A stretch of 64,000 bases of DNA, from positions 1 through 64,000 of the forward strand of contig JADDOH010004230.1 of assembly GCA_016648135.1 (NCBI GenBank), read 5' to 3'. Each line of letters begins with the position of its first letter. Within the stretch, counting starts at the first letter, position 1. Origin of the DNA: Agrypnia vestita (taxonomy: Eukaryota; Arthropoda; Insecta; Trichoptera; Phryganeidae). A model generated the notes under the pieces. The model did no database searches and had not been told where the DNA came from. It saw only the letters and a list, made by a program, of their open reading frames with translations. Made by a program: the position numbers and the translations under genes. Of the stretch, positions 43,071 through 53,166 are shown one piece after another.

Positions 43071-43684
43071 CGTGGGTTTAGACTATTGTGTGCTTTGATA
43101 ATTATACGAGTTTTTATAATGTTTTAAATTTTTTGCATATATTTATTTACTAGATTGTCGGAACATCGAATTGTTTGAATATTTCTTTTGATCTCGTTCG
43201 AATTGGCGTATTAAGTATTATAGGCTTTAATATTTGGAACCTTTGGATGAAGAAATTAGCAGATGTGTGTGAAACAAACCGATTTCTACCTACTGTTAAA
43301 ATAATAATATTAGTACTTATTTTATATAAGATTTATCACGTCAAAATTGACCAAGTGTACAATATTATATAATAGCAGTCAAGACATGAGATAATACCCG
43401 AAGAGTCAATTTCTCAACTGCAGCGCGTTGACGACTCAAATAAATTTGCATAACACATTTCCGGCTCGATGTGCGTACGGTGTTTTAAGATTTACGCACG
43501 CGCCATTTTTACAGTTTTGAAATACATATGTAATAGATACACTAGTGAAGAAATAAATTGCTTCTCTTGGCTCACTGTTGCTGGTTTGATTATTCGTATT
43601 TTACGATTGAAAATTGTAACTTTGATAACCGTTCCATGATGATATCATAAAGTGTATAACAGTACAACTTAACTTAGCCAATCA
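43071..43684. other. intronic, no gene recognised
   Basis: No feature identified. Confidence 0.4.
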
Positions 43685-44060
43685 TAGCAAACAAAAATCC
43701 AATTATGCATGTCTTATTTACGGCATAATTGCATGGGGAGTAGCAACGATGAGTGCACTCAACCAATTATTGCAACTCAGAAAATTGCTAAAATTGCTAA
43801 CCTCATAATGCTTAGAAAATTGCTAATCCTCAAAACCACAATTTTAACAAGGACTTTGTAATATTCAACGAATCCGATGTTATCGATATAAAACAAATTT
43901 ATGCGAATACTACTCTTAAATACGCATACAAATACAAAAATACACAGTTTAAAACAACTCAAACAATAATTACTACACGGTCAAAAAAACTCAATCTACA
44001 AATCCCAAGGTTACAGAACCCGTATGGATAAAGGAGCTTTAACTATTTTGAACCCAAATT
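43685..44060 (+). pseudogene. degraded LINE C-terminal fragment
   Basis: Pieces read CLIYGIIAWGVATMSALNQL and, in another frame, VIFNESDVIDIKQIYANTTL and KYKNTQFKTTQ. This is the post-palm region of a jockey/CR1-like RT with several frameshifts. It ends about 150 bp before the DIRS element. Confidence 0.55.
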
Positions 44061-44216
44061 ACTTAATTGCATGCTTGATGAATTGAAACAATCCGGGCTA
44101 ACTACAATTTACAACCCTAACATAAAATACAAAATAAAACAGGGGATCCGAAAGAAGGGGAGAGATTAAATAGGCACACTATAATACACACTATAACCTC
44201 ATATATATGATATATT

Positions 44217-44386
44217 TTTTATTTTGTGTTCCGTCTCGACGCCTGGAATCCATTATGAGAGAACAGCCTGCTGTTTCGGCACTTATACACGCGTTCCTAC
44301 CCCCTCTGATTCCCTGTTTGCGACAATTTATTCCCGCTGGTATCCCTGTTTCCGGTTACGTCGGCGCAACGGTTTTTCTTTCATAT
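44217..44386 (+). repeat. DIRS left inverted terminal repeat
   Basis: Outer part 44217-44234 (TTTTATTTTGTGTTCCGT) is unique to this end. 44235-44386 is a perfect reverse complement of 47982-48133. Confidence 0.92.
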
Positions 44387-44592
44387 AACGTCGTTGTTTC
44401 GCGCCATTTACACGCGTTTAGACACGCCAACTTTTATTGTGATTTTTTTGTGTTTCTATTGCAACCTACCCCCTTAATTTTTGATCCCTAGGTTAACAAA
44501 CATTAGACTACACAAATTTTTAACATAGTGCGACAGGACGTTGATATTTTAGTGTAAATCCCGTGAATTTCGTCAAACGATTTGTTAACAAG

Positions 44593-45576
44593 ATGGCGGA
44601 CGAGCAAGCTCCTTCGCCGGTATCCTCGAATGACGGATCTTCTTTCGAAGAACCGAGTCGAAAGAGACGCCGCGTAGCATACGACCCGCGTGTAGACCAC
44701 CTGCTAAAACAGGTGACTGCTCTGACGGAGGCCTTGTTAGCGGGCGGCGCGGCTCCTGCATCAACAACGCCGCCAACGCCGGAACACGTGGCCGCGAGCG
44801 AGCCCAGCGTGGAGGACGCGAATGCGTCCTTTATTCAGCCGCCGCCGAGCCTCAGAAGGGCGAAGAATACGCTGGAGTTCGGCAAGCTCAGCACGGTCGT
44901 GAAGGAGCCGCCAGTACCGAGAGCGGACCCGAAGCGGATCGAACAGATCTCGAAGTTGCAACACTTCGATTCCGACGAGTGGTCAGGCGTTCGCTATGCG
45001 GAAACGCAGAGAACCTACGCGGCGACTCCCACATTTGTGGAATTGTCGGTGAACGACGACTTGAGAAGGATCGATAACGCGCCGACCCATACTGGCTTGC
45101 TGGAAAGATCGCTCGCCGCGCTTTCAAACGCCTTGCTCGCCCAGAGAGAGACCCTGAGAGACGGGATGCAATCGCTGGTGAATTGGGCATCCGAACCCGG
45201 CACGGATCTGTCCGCTTCGGCTCTCTTCGAGCGGATTCAGTCGATGTTCACCAGCGATGCTCCGTACAATAAGATTTCGGACGACATCCTGCAGATTGTG
45301 TGCGGCAGACGGGCAGAGTGTATACTGAACCGGAGAAAGGCCATATTGGAGGGCTTCAAAGACCCTTTCGTGCGAGAAGGTGCGGCCAAAATCCCTCCAA
45401 GCTCGGGATACTTGTTCAATAGGGAAGAGCTATCGGCGTATATCCTAAAGAACGGGGGGCCAGGAGAAGGTGATGGTCTCGCCCGCAACCCGAAACCTGG
45501 CCCAACCGTCAACATCTCAGCCCCAGCCGTCAACTTCTCGTCGAGCTCCGAACCAGGGATACCTCCAGTCCCGTAA
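44593..45576 (+). CDS. DIRS gag-like protein, copy 1
   Basis: 327 residues from the ATG at 44593 (AAG-ATG-GCG), the first ATG in the frame, to TAA at 45574-45576. It starts ADEQAPSPVSSNDGSS with a nearby basic RKRRR run, then a low-complexity Ala/Pro region. The conserved block begins near residue 110: EQISKLQHFDSDEWSGVRYA and TPTFVELSVNDDLRRI, followed by a helical region. There is no zinc knuckle. Alternative frames at the 3' end are basic (45470-45700, rich in Arg/Pro), and the RT frame overlaps the end of this ORF in the -1 phase. The protein presumably packages the RNA; that role is by analogy to other DIRS. Confidence 0.85.
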   Translation: MADEQAPSPVSSNDGSSFEEPSRKRRRVAYDPRVDHLLKQVTALTEALLAGGAAPASTTPPTPEHVAASEPSVEDANASFIQPPPSLRRAKNTLEFGKLSTVVKEPPVPRADPKRIEQISKLQHFDSDEWSGVRYAETQRTYAATPTFVELSVNDDLRRIDNAPTHTGLLERSLAALSNALLAQRETLRDGMQSLVNWASEPGTDLSASALFERIQSMFTSDAPYNKISDDILQIVCGRRAECILNRRKAILEGFKDPFVREGAAKIPPSSGYLFNREELSAYILKNGGPGEGDGLARNPKPGPTVNISAPAVNFSSSSEPGIPPVP

Positions 45577-47420
45577 GCCCTTTCTGCCGGAGCCGAGGAA
45601 CAGGGAGCGAGGCCCAGGGAACCCGAACAGGAGACCTATCCGGAAGGCAGACCACGGCCGAAAACCCGCTGGTGACCGTAGCCGTAGAGGTAGAAGATGA
45701 CGCGAGGCTGAACAACCAGTTCTGGGGAGGACGCTTGAGGAGGTTCCAAAGCACGTGGAAGGAGTTCGGGGCACCACCTATAGTGCTGAGAATCCTCAAG
45801 GGCGCGAGAATCCCCTTTGTGGCCAAACCTCCGTTAGTCTTCCCCACCAGGCAGCTGTTGAGCAGCTTCAGCACGAAGGAGTCTCGAGACATGTCGAGTC
45901 ACATTCAGGCCCTGAAGATGTCAGGCGTGCTGGAAAGAGCAGATCATTCTCCGAGCTTCATCTCAAATCTGTTTCTAACTCCGAAGTCGGACAACTCCCT
46001 AAGGCCGATATTCAACCTGAAGGCGTTGAATGCCTTTGTGGAGGCGAAACCCTTCAAGCTGTTCAACCACTTTCGGGTCCCAGACTTCCTCCAGCCCAAA
46101 GATTGGTTGGTGAAAATCGACCTAACCCAGGCATACTTTCACCTACCAATAGCGGAATCGCACCGAAAGTTCCTGAGACTGTACTACCAAGGGGAACTTC
46201 TCCAGATGACCTGCCTGCCCTTTGGCCTGTCATCAGCCCCGAGAATGTTCGCAACGCTGTCAAACTGGCTAGCGGGACTCTTGCGGAAGAGAGGAATAAG
46301 GACCGTAGTCTACCTGGACGACTTCCTTCTGGCCAATCAGTCAAGGGACCTGCTAGCGACCCAGGCAGTAGAGACGGTCAATCTGTTCCAGCATCTGGGT
46401 TGGTGCATCAACCGCGACAAGTGTGTCCTTATACCTACCCAAAAGCTGGAGTTTCTGGGCATAACTTGGGACACCGAAGCCAACCAGAAATCCCTCTCGG
46501 ACCGCAAGTGCTCTGGCCTTCGCCAAGTACTGCGCCGCCCGATCGAGGCCGGCAGTTGCTCCCCCAAGCAGGTTCTAGGCCTCTTGGGGAGACTCAACTT
46601 CGCAAACTTCGCCACCCCTCGGGGTCGTTTGCATTGCCGAAGACTGCAGAGATTCAGCCGCCAGCTGCAGAGGCACGAGCCATCCAGACAAGTGGAGCTT
46701 CCTGCCGCGGTTCGGCAAGACCTAGAGTGGTGGTTGGAGGCCGTAGGGGAGTCCTGCCCAATACACGAAGCCCCCTTCTCCCACTTCCTGACTACAGACG
46801 CAGCGGACGCAGGTTGGGGCGGCCAGGTGGACGACAAGACGATATCAGGCCAGTGGTCCCCAGAGCAGATGCGGTGGCATTCCAACCAGAAAGAAGCCTT
46901 CGCTGTTTACGCAGTGATCAGGGATCACGCTTACCTGCTAAGAGGAACGAAGACCCTACTGCAGACAGACAACAAGACAGTAGTGGCTTACATCAACAAG
47001 GAGGGGGGGACAAGATCATTGGGCCTTCTGAAGATAACTCGAGACCTCCTAGAGTTTATCGACCAGCAGGAAATATCTCTGACAGCGCAGTACATTCCAG
47101 GGAGATACAACGGGATTGCGGACCGACTCTCACGGGGGACACCACTCCCGGAATGGCACCTCCTGGAACCAGCGACAGAGGAAATATTCCGAATATGGGG
47201 ACGTCCTCAGATCGACCTCTTCGCATCGGCCACCGCCCATGTGGTGCCAAACTACGTGTCGCTAGACTCAACCGATTGCTCGGCCTCCTATCTTAACGCA
47301 TTCAGTCAGCATTGGGATTACGAGCTGGCCTGGGTATTTCCGCCGCCGAATCTCGTCCCAAGAGTACTGGCGCACAGAAGACTGACACGGCAAGACACAA
47401 ACAATCGGGATGGAGGTTGA
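45537..47420 (+). CDS. DIRS reverse transcriptase/RNase H, copy 1
   Basis: The frame is open from at least 45537, overlapping gag, to TGA at 47418-47420. No ATG precedes the conserved part, so a -1 frameshift or similar event is likely. Counting residue 1 at 45672: SNLFLTPKSDNSLRPIFNLK; first RT aspartate in KIDLTQAYFH at 150; LPFGLSSAPRMF; YLDD aspartates at 216-217; LEFLGITWD. RNase H starts with the TTDAADAGWGG aspartate at 376, then QKEAFAVYAVI, TDNKTVVAYIN and IPGRYNGIADRLSRG. The tail PPPNLVPRVLAH is the usual DIRS post-RNase H motif, but then it turns abruptly into an unrelated 14-residue end, marking a deletion junction around 47370-47380. The RT and RNase H catalytic residues are intact. 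Confidence 0.9.
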   Translation, partial: LVELRTRDTSSPVSPFCRSRGTGSEAQGTRTGDLSGRQTTAENPLVTVAVEVEDDARLNNQFWGGRLRRFQSTWKEFGAPPIVLRILKGARIPFVAKPPLVFPTRQLLSSFSTKESRDMSSHIQALKMSGVLERADHSPSFISNLFLTPKSDNSLRPIFNLKALNAFVEAKPFKLFNHFRVPDFLQPKDWLVKIDLTQAYFHLPIAESHRKFLRLYYQGELLQMTCLPFGLSSAPRMFATLSNWLAGLLRKRGIRTVVYLDDFLLANQSRDLLATQAVETVNLFQHLGWCINRDKCVLIPTQKLEFLGITWDTEANQKSLSDRKCSGLRQVLRRPIEAGSCSPKQVLGLLGRLNFANFATPRGRLHCRRLQRFSRQLQRHEPSRQVELPAAVRQDLEWWLEAVGESCPIHEAPFSHFLTTDAADAGWGGQVDDKTISGQWSPEQMRWHSNQKEAFAVYAVIRDHAYLLRGTKTLLQTDNKTVVAYINKEGGTRSLGLLKITRDLLEFIDQQEISLTAQYIPGRYNGIADRLSRGTPLPEWHLLEPATEEIFRIWGRPQIDLFASATAHVVPNYVSLDSTDCSASYLNAFSQHWDYELAWVFPPPNLVPRVLAHRRLTRQDTNNRDGG

Positions 47421-47800
47421 GCGCATCGGATGAAAGGAACATCAACCCCTTGTTTTGGATCCGAAAGCTGGTCTCACTCTCACAGCCGAGACGAAAGCCG
47501 GACATGAAAGAACTATTTGTGACGACAGCAGGTGAAGTAAAGCCAGCTTCACGGACAATAATAGGTGGTTGGATCAAGTCAATCCTAAGAGAGGCTGGAG
47601 TGGAAGCAACGCCAGGAAGTGTTCGTTCTGCTGTGGCTTCGTTGAATTGGCTGGAAAACTACCCGATAGAGGAGATCTTGTCAAGGGGAAACTGGCAGAG
47701 TGAAATCACCTTCCGAAAATTCTACCAAAGAGAGATAGTAGATAACCCCAAGCAACAATGCCCCCAGAGCTCATTAGCGCCTCTCTTTACGCCAATATAG
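47375..47800 (+). pseudogene. DIRS tyrosine recombinase, N-terminally deleted
   Basis: In the frame ending at 47800, QKTDTARHKQSGWRLSA and NINPLFWIRKLV are followed by the catalytic C-terminus: SVRSAVASLNWL (second Arg), EILSRGNWQ (the H/W position) and FRKFYQREI (nucleophilic Tyr). The N-terminal half, which should carry the SAM-like DNA-binding domain and the first catalytic Arg, is absent, and the sequence upstream of KTDTARHK in this frame belongs to the RT tail. A full YR is usually more than 300 residues; here about 140 recognisable ones remain. This copy probably cannot integrate itself. Confidence 0.8.
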
Positions 47801-47850
47801 GCAGTCACATATAACGTCGAACCACTAGGTCACCAGGTGATAACAAACAG

Positions 47851-47952
47851 ATCTCTCATAATGGATTCCAGGCGTCGAGACGGAACACAAAATAAAAGAA
47901 TTTTACCTTCCATTAAAATTCCTATTTTGTTTCCCTCGACGCCTGGAATCCA
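47851..47952 (+). repeat. DIRS internal complementary region
   Basis: 47853-47899 is the reverse complement of the outer left end (44217-44263), and 47892-47952 is the reverse complement of the outer right end (48117-48177). They overlap at TTTTATT, the presumed circle junction. This arrangement allows completion of both ends during replication in DIRS elements. Confidence 0.9.
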
Positions 47953-47981
47953 GGTAATCCCTACCTGGTGCATTATGAGTC

Positions 47982-48177
47982 ATATGAAAGAAAAACCGTT
48001 GCGCCGACGTAACCGGAAACAGGGATACCAGCGGGAATAAATTGTCGCAAACAGGGAATCAGAGGGGGTAGGAACGCGTGTATAAGTGCCGAAACAGCAG
48101 GCTGTTCTCTCATAATGGATTCCAGGCGTCGAGGGAAACAAAATAGGAATTTTAATGGAAGGTAAAATTCTTTTATT
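47982..48177 (+). repeat. DIRS right inverted terminal repeat
   Basis: 47982-48133 mirrors the left repeat perfectly. 48134-48177 (GGAAACAAAATAGGAATTTT...) is specific to this end and is represented in the internal complementary region. Confidence 0.92.
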
Positions 48178-49000
48178 ATGTTACTTTAATCACTTTATTA
48201 TATTACTTTAATATACAAAATACTTCATCAAATACAAAAAAATATTTTACTATATATGTATCTACATACTATATTTGTATCTATGTACATACCATTGTAA
48301 ACTATGCCTGTCTCAACACAGACATTTCTAGTGTGACAGGCACAGTCTAACCAAAATGTAAATAGAAATGAACAAATAAATAAAAATTGTGAAATAAATA
48401 AAATTTCCGCCTTAGCGACGGAACCTCCGGTCCGGAAGGTTGGCCTGGTTTTAATCATTAGTATCAACACTTTTGCGTCTAATGATTGATAAAATTGTGA
48501 AATAAACTCAAAGTCTCTTTCCCAACAAATATTTGGCTATTGCTTGCAGATTGCTAATATTCAATTTTAAAAGTGCTGATTTTGTAAATTCTCTACTTGC
48601 AGTAATGTATACAAGTATGAGTAGCAGAGGCATGCATTGAGCGCAAGAAGCATTACTTTTATTTAAACGTATATTTGGAAAAAAAATCGAAATAAAATAT
48701 TTATCTGGCAGTATATTATGCAATATTAAAATCTGAATAGTATCTATGCTATTTATTGTGATAGGAATTTTACGAAATATATATCTTACTTGGGTTTCTT
48801 TTATACTTAGGAAATGTTTCTTGTTCTCACTCTTAAGCGTGCGTGTATGAATCTGAATGTAGTCGTTCCTTGATTAGTGGTTGGCGATAACACCCTTTAC
48901 TGGGTGGCACGCCAGAAAATTATTAATTTAAAAAATCTACATCCTCAGAATAAAATACCACATTTCCATTCGTATTTCAAGGGAAATTAACACTTTCGCT
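48178..49000. other. intronic, no gene recognised
   Basis: A short stretch at 48655-48840 resembles 18685-18850 ('AAAAAAAATCGAAAT', 'TCTGGCAG-ATATTATG', 'GTTTCTTTT'), so it is an unnamed repeat shared by the two loci. Otherwise nothing. Confidence 0.45.
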
Positions 49001-49003
49001 GTA

Positions 49004-50091
49004 ATGCATCGATTTCCTGTCAAATTTCTCTACAATAACAATGCATTAGCCACAAAGCCGGACATTCCTGAGTTCCTTTGGACAGCTACCCGAAGACGCC
49101 AGCACCTGTTGGAAAAACTCCCACTCTCTATTTCAAATATTGACATAATTCCCAAAACTAATGTCAAACTACTTGGAGTCTACTTGGATTCAAGCTTGTC
49201 TCTTAGTAAACAAATTAATAGCACAACCAGCTCTGCATTCTATCATTTACGCCGCATTAAATCTATTCGCAAAAGCATCCCAACAGAAGCAACAAAATCA
49301 CTAATAAATGCATACGTTATCTCTCGCTTAGACTACTGTAATGGTATCTACGCTCATCTCCCGAAACAGGAAATAAACAAATTACAATCTGTATTTAATG
49401 CCGCCGCAAGACTCATTACCGGCGTTTCAAAGTTTGCGCACATCTCAAACAATCTTCAAAACCTTCACTGGCTTAAATGTCCAGAGAGGATTGAATATAA
49501 GCTTTGCCTTACAATATTTAAGGCTATTCACAACATGGCCCCTCAATACATAACCGACTTCTGCATTCCATTCTCCGCAAATAATAGACAACTAACACTT
49601 CGCTCAGCATCAACATCTAATACAAATAGGTTAGCTGAAGTAAATCGCGTCCACAAAACTAATTTCGGTGATCGTGCTTTCGCGGTGGCTGGACCAAAGT
49701 TATGGAACAAACTACCTAATAAACTGAGACAAACAGACAGCTTACCACTGTTCAAAAAACAACTTAAGACGCATTTATTTAGACAATCCTATAAAAACCT
49801 ATAGAATCTGACCTCAACAACGCTAGCTAATGTTTTCCACTCATATTGTGCACTCCGCGAAAACACGTAATTCTTTCAGGGACTTACAAACTATTATAGT
49901 ACTCAATTTTAATTCCACTTCTTGTATGCCACCTAGTGAATAAGTAATAGTAAATAAGTTTTTTCTTTTCTAGCAGTAAGTTGTCTTGTAAGATAATAAT
50001 TTCTCTGTGTAAAGCGCCCTTGAGGTGTGTATTTCGCGAAAACGGCGCTATACAAATTATCCAATTATTATTATTATTATTATTATTATTT
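49004..50091 (+). mobile_element. 5'-truncated LINE (L2/CR1-like) with (ATT)n tail
   Basis: An open frame to the stop at 49802-49804 covers the RT thumb and C-terminus: VKLLGVYLDSSLSLSKQI, then SRLDYCNGIYAHLPKQEIN, RLITGVSKFAHI, LHWLKCPERIEYKLCL and GPKLWNKLPNKLR. These are L2/CR1/Daphne-like motifs. The 3' UTR contains an inverted GCGCC ... GGCGC pair around 50017-50048 and ends in (ATT)n at 50066-50091. The same UTR, in reverse, occurs at 7526-7703 plus 9508-9556, confirming a dispersed family. The palm active site is missing. The frame is intact for 266 residues, suggesting a fairly young insertion. Confidence 0.85.
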
Positions 50092-51150
50092 ATGTATGTC
50101 CGACTATCTTTACTGCCCGTCTTCGAGATTTGGTTTCATGTATACGAGGGGATTAGAAGCAAAAGCGCCAATATACAATGGACGAAACTTAGATAAAATT
50201 ATTTGTAACTGATTTTGAAATTAATATTATTTTATTGAAATGCTTCTAAAACACACAAACACACTTTCAAAATCGGTTATCGGTTGTGAATGTGACGTCT
50301 TGCCATGAAATTATATTCAAACACGTCGCCATGTATTCTCGTTATGTTCAAAGTGGCGTATTTGCTTCTAATCCCCTCACATATGTATTTAATTCATATT
50401 CCCTTACATTTGTGTAAAACGCTGGAAAAATTGATTCTTTCAAGAAAGAAGAAAGCCAAAACGAATCGAGTTATCACAAATTATTTATTCAAAGCGAGTT
50501 CGACACACTTGAATAAATTGTCTCTTTTTTAAACTTATTTCTTTCGATATGTTTTTTTCTGTAGAAAGTTTAGAACAAATAATGTGGCTTCGTATTTTTT
50601 GACAGTTGATTCATATAGTTTAAAACTTCATATGTCAGACGTTGCGAACTGAAAATGATCGACCTAGAAATTCGACACGGAGTAAGCTGTGCATCGTTTG
50701 AATGTTTTCGCTTTATCAAAGTAGAAATGCCCTCCATCCAATTGAGCTCCAGTTCTATGTCTTACTAGCTTAGAGTAAAAGAATACGCAATTATAATTAT
50801 TACAAGCAACGTTATTTGATAAGTCGAGGTGCTGACCTCTGTCGTCCGTTTCGTAATACTTAACACCTTTTCCCAAATATTGAATTAAAAGCAGCGCATT
50901 TTAACCGACCGATGTCCGGACTCATTTAGTGTATTTTTTACGTTTCCCAAGAAAGTTCCATTCATCAAGCGCGGTGAAAGTGATGACATACATACATATC
51001 ATTTTGTCTCTTTTCATTCAAGCCGAATAATACTCGTATATTCATAGACATAGATATAAAACTGCCGACATATCATTTTGATCTTTGCCGCGAGAGGCTG
51101 TTTCAGTTTGTCGGGACTCGGGAGAGAGAGAGCTCGTGTGAGCCATTTGT
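50092..51150. other. intronic, no gene recognised
   Basis: No conserved frame. Possibly a repeat, as 'GGGGATTAGAAGCAAAAGCG' (50148-50167) and its reverse 'CGTATTTGCTTCTAATCCCC' (50357-50376) form inverted ends of a segment of about 230 bp. Confidence 0.45.
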
Positions 51151-51154
51151 TACA

Positions 51155-51475
51155 TTAGGACTTGGATCGGCGAGCCCCTTGTTAAATTAGGACTTGGATC
51201 GGCGAGCCCCTTGTTAAATTAGGACTTGGATCGGCGAGCCCCTTGTTAAATTAGGACTTGGATCGGCGAGCCCCTTGTTTCTTTTTTTTTTTTTAAAAAG
51301 ATGCGAACACGGAATACGTGTCACATCAATATTCTTACTATTTTCAAACTAAGCTAAACGCTTGTGCTATGAAAATAGAACTAACTTGCTAGTCTGGAGC
51401 GAGGTTCGAACCCGCGATCTTTGGATCACGAGGCGATGTTGAATTAGGACTTGGATCGGCGAGCTCCTTGTTAAA
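51155..51475. repeat. 32-bp tandem repeat interrupted by a SINE
   Basis: Units starting TTAGGACTTGGATCGGCGAG lie at 51155, 51187, 51219 and 51251 (the last lacks its final bases). A fifth, with one C-to-T change, is at 51444-51475. The gap holds the SINE 51282-51437. Confidence 0.92.
51282..51437 (-). mobile_element. SINE family 1 copy inside the 32-bp repeat
   Basis: Minus strand head truncated at 'CCTCGTGATCCAAAGATCG', B box GGTTCGAACCTCG, full body and tail ending in a T/A run at 51281-51297 (plus-strand view). Confidence 0.8.
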
Positions 51476-51552
51476 TATAAAAAAAATCAATATTCCCAGA
51501 TCTAACCATTTAATTTGTCTGATATTATTTTATTTATTATATATTAATTGTG

Positions 51553-51800
51553 GGGTATAAAAGCAAAGGCAGCAATATCAAAAAAATTACAAAAATGTTT
51601 TGAATGCCGTCACCGAGGATTACTAATTTAAAATGTACTGAATTCTAGATTTTATATATCTATCATTTCCAACACCATGTTTCCTTTTAATTTATTGACT
51701 ATGTTTCCTATAAAATCTCGAATTCAGTTCATTATAAATTAGTAATCCTCGATATTTGCATTAAATTTTTTTTGGATCCTGCTGCCTTTGCTTTTATACT
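51553..51800. repeat. MITE family D copy
   Basis: 'GGTATAAAAGCAAAGGCAGC' and mirrored 'GCTGCCTTTGCTTTTATAC' ends; 'GAGGATTACTAATTTAAAAT' mirrored inside. Confidence 0.75.
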
Positions 51801-52918
51801 ACTATGTAATAACTTTTGGCTTTTTTAAATGCCGACTTTATTTATTGCGGGTTAATAAAACCCCCCAACCAATTATCTAGAGCAGTGGTTCCGAATCTGT
51901 GGGTTGTGAACATTGTGTGTAAACCTAACCTAAACTGATTTGATCGAACCTGTGCATTGCGAAAGGTTTTTGAAATCTATTTATGTTAGTTTTTTTGTAA
52001 TATGTATATTACGTCTTTTTTTGTTTGATAAAAGTTGTTAGTCGCAATTAATTGTGGTTCCGAATTATCTGTAATTTTTTTATTATTTTAGATTTTTCCA
52101 TACATATTTGCTGTACGTTGGACACCTCTGTATGTCTTTTTGTGCGTCATGTAATCATACGGGGTCGCGAAAGATTGTCATGCAAAAATTTTGTTCATTA
52201 TTTAAATTTATATATTTTTTTTCATATTCAGTGTACGTGTGTTGTATAGCTTTATTTCGTTTGATAAAGCTATGTGGGTCGTAATAGTTTATGGTTGTAA
52301 AATTTTGATAACAGTGCTGATAAGTTTGGAAAGCACTGGTCTTGAGGACAATTAAGCTATGCAGGGGCCGCTGTTTGATAAACAACATAATGCTTCCAAA
52401 TATTACGAAAGTCATAAAAAAAAAATCTTAGATGAAAGGTCAGCTTACTGGTCAAAAAAATATTTTTTTATTTTTACTATTATTTTTTATTTATTCTTTA
52501 AGTACCTACATTATACAAGAATTTATTTTTTCTTATATAAACAGAATTACAATTGCAGTCCACTGTACATTATTGAATTTTGCGATTTTGTTTTCAATCT
52601 AAAAGATCATCTTATTTCATGTTTTTTTTGTTTTTCTTAAGAATTAAAATATGTTGTGTCCATTAATAATTTTACATATTAATAACATTAATTTGTTTCA
52701 TATTATATATTAATAACGTTAATATGTCAATGCTACACAAGTTAAGGATTTGTAATAACACATTAATTAATTTTCCGTATAACTTCAAAGAGAACCCATT
52801 TTGTGTTAGTCAAATTCTTTAGTAAAAATATTGATATTTCCCACCTAAAGAAAATTGTTTTTAGTTCACTTGAGTTTAAGAATTTTCATACAAGTAAAAT
52901 AGATCATTAATATTTTCC
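51801..52918. other. intronic, no gene recognised
   Basis: AT-rich and homopolymer-rich. No feature identified. Confidence 0.4.
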
Positions 52919-52950
52919 TACTGCAATCCTGCAAATGCAAATGCAAAAGA

Positions 52951-53138
52951 GTAGCTTGTTGGTCTTGTGGTTAGGTCACTGGCCTCGTGATCCAAAGGTT
53001 GCGGGTTCGAACCTCACTCCAGACTAGCAAGTTAGTCCTATTTTCATAGCACAAGCGTTTAGCTTAGTTTGAAAATAGTAAGAATATTGATGTGACACGT
53101 ATTCCGTGTTCACATCTCTATTTTTTATAAAAAAAAAA
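52951..53138 (+). mobile_element. SINE family 1, complete with long TSD
   Basis: Head GTAGCTTGTTGGTCTTGTGG, B box GGTTCGAACCTC, body to 'CGTATTCCGTGTTCACATC' and an A-rich tail. It is flanked by near-identical direct repeats of about 26 bp ('ACTGCAATCCTGCAAATGCA' at 52920 and 'ACTGCAAACCTGCAAATGCA' at 53141), typical of LINE-mobilised SINE insertion. Confidence 0.88.
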
Positions 53139-53166
53139 ATACTGCAAACCTGCAAATGCAAAATGC

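Larger units (their letters stand above)
44217..48177 (+). mobile_element. DIRS-type tyrosine-recombinase retrotransposon, copy 1
   Basis: Gag-like, RT/RNase H and tyrosine recombinase frames in order, bounded by perfect 152-bp inverted repeats (44235-44386 and 47982-48133) with distinct outer extensions. An internal complementary region sits at 47851-47952. This terminal plan is diagnostic of DIRS elements, which replicate through a circular intermediate and lack LTRs and integrase. The element is about 3.96 kb, shorter than typical DIRS, because an internal deletion appears to have fused RT/RH to the recombinase end. It lies in the sense orientation in the 19.9-kb OATP intron and is much richer in GC than its surroundings. 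Confidence 0.93.

Noticed and set aside
44207..44491. 94-codon open frame at the DIRS left end
   Set aside because: It lies within the terminal repeat, which is non-coding by comparison with the right end.
46337..46885. 182-codon antisense open frame in DIRS (repeated at 63304-63852)
   Set aside because: Present only because the opposite strand is GC-rich coding sequence; no motif or start context.
45755..47296. 513-codon open frame overlapping the DIRS RT
   Set aside because: It is a shifted reading of the GC-rich RT sequence with no domain; the RT frame has all the motifs.
51155..51475. CRISPR-like array of 32-bp units
   Set aside because: The units are contiguous without spacers and the context is a eukaryotic intron; it is a plain tandem repeat.
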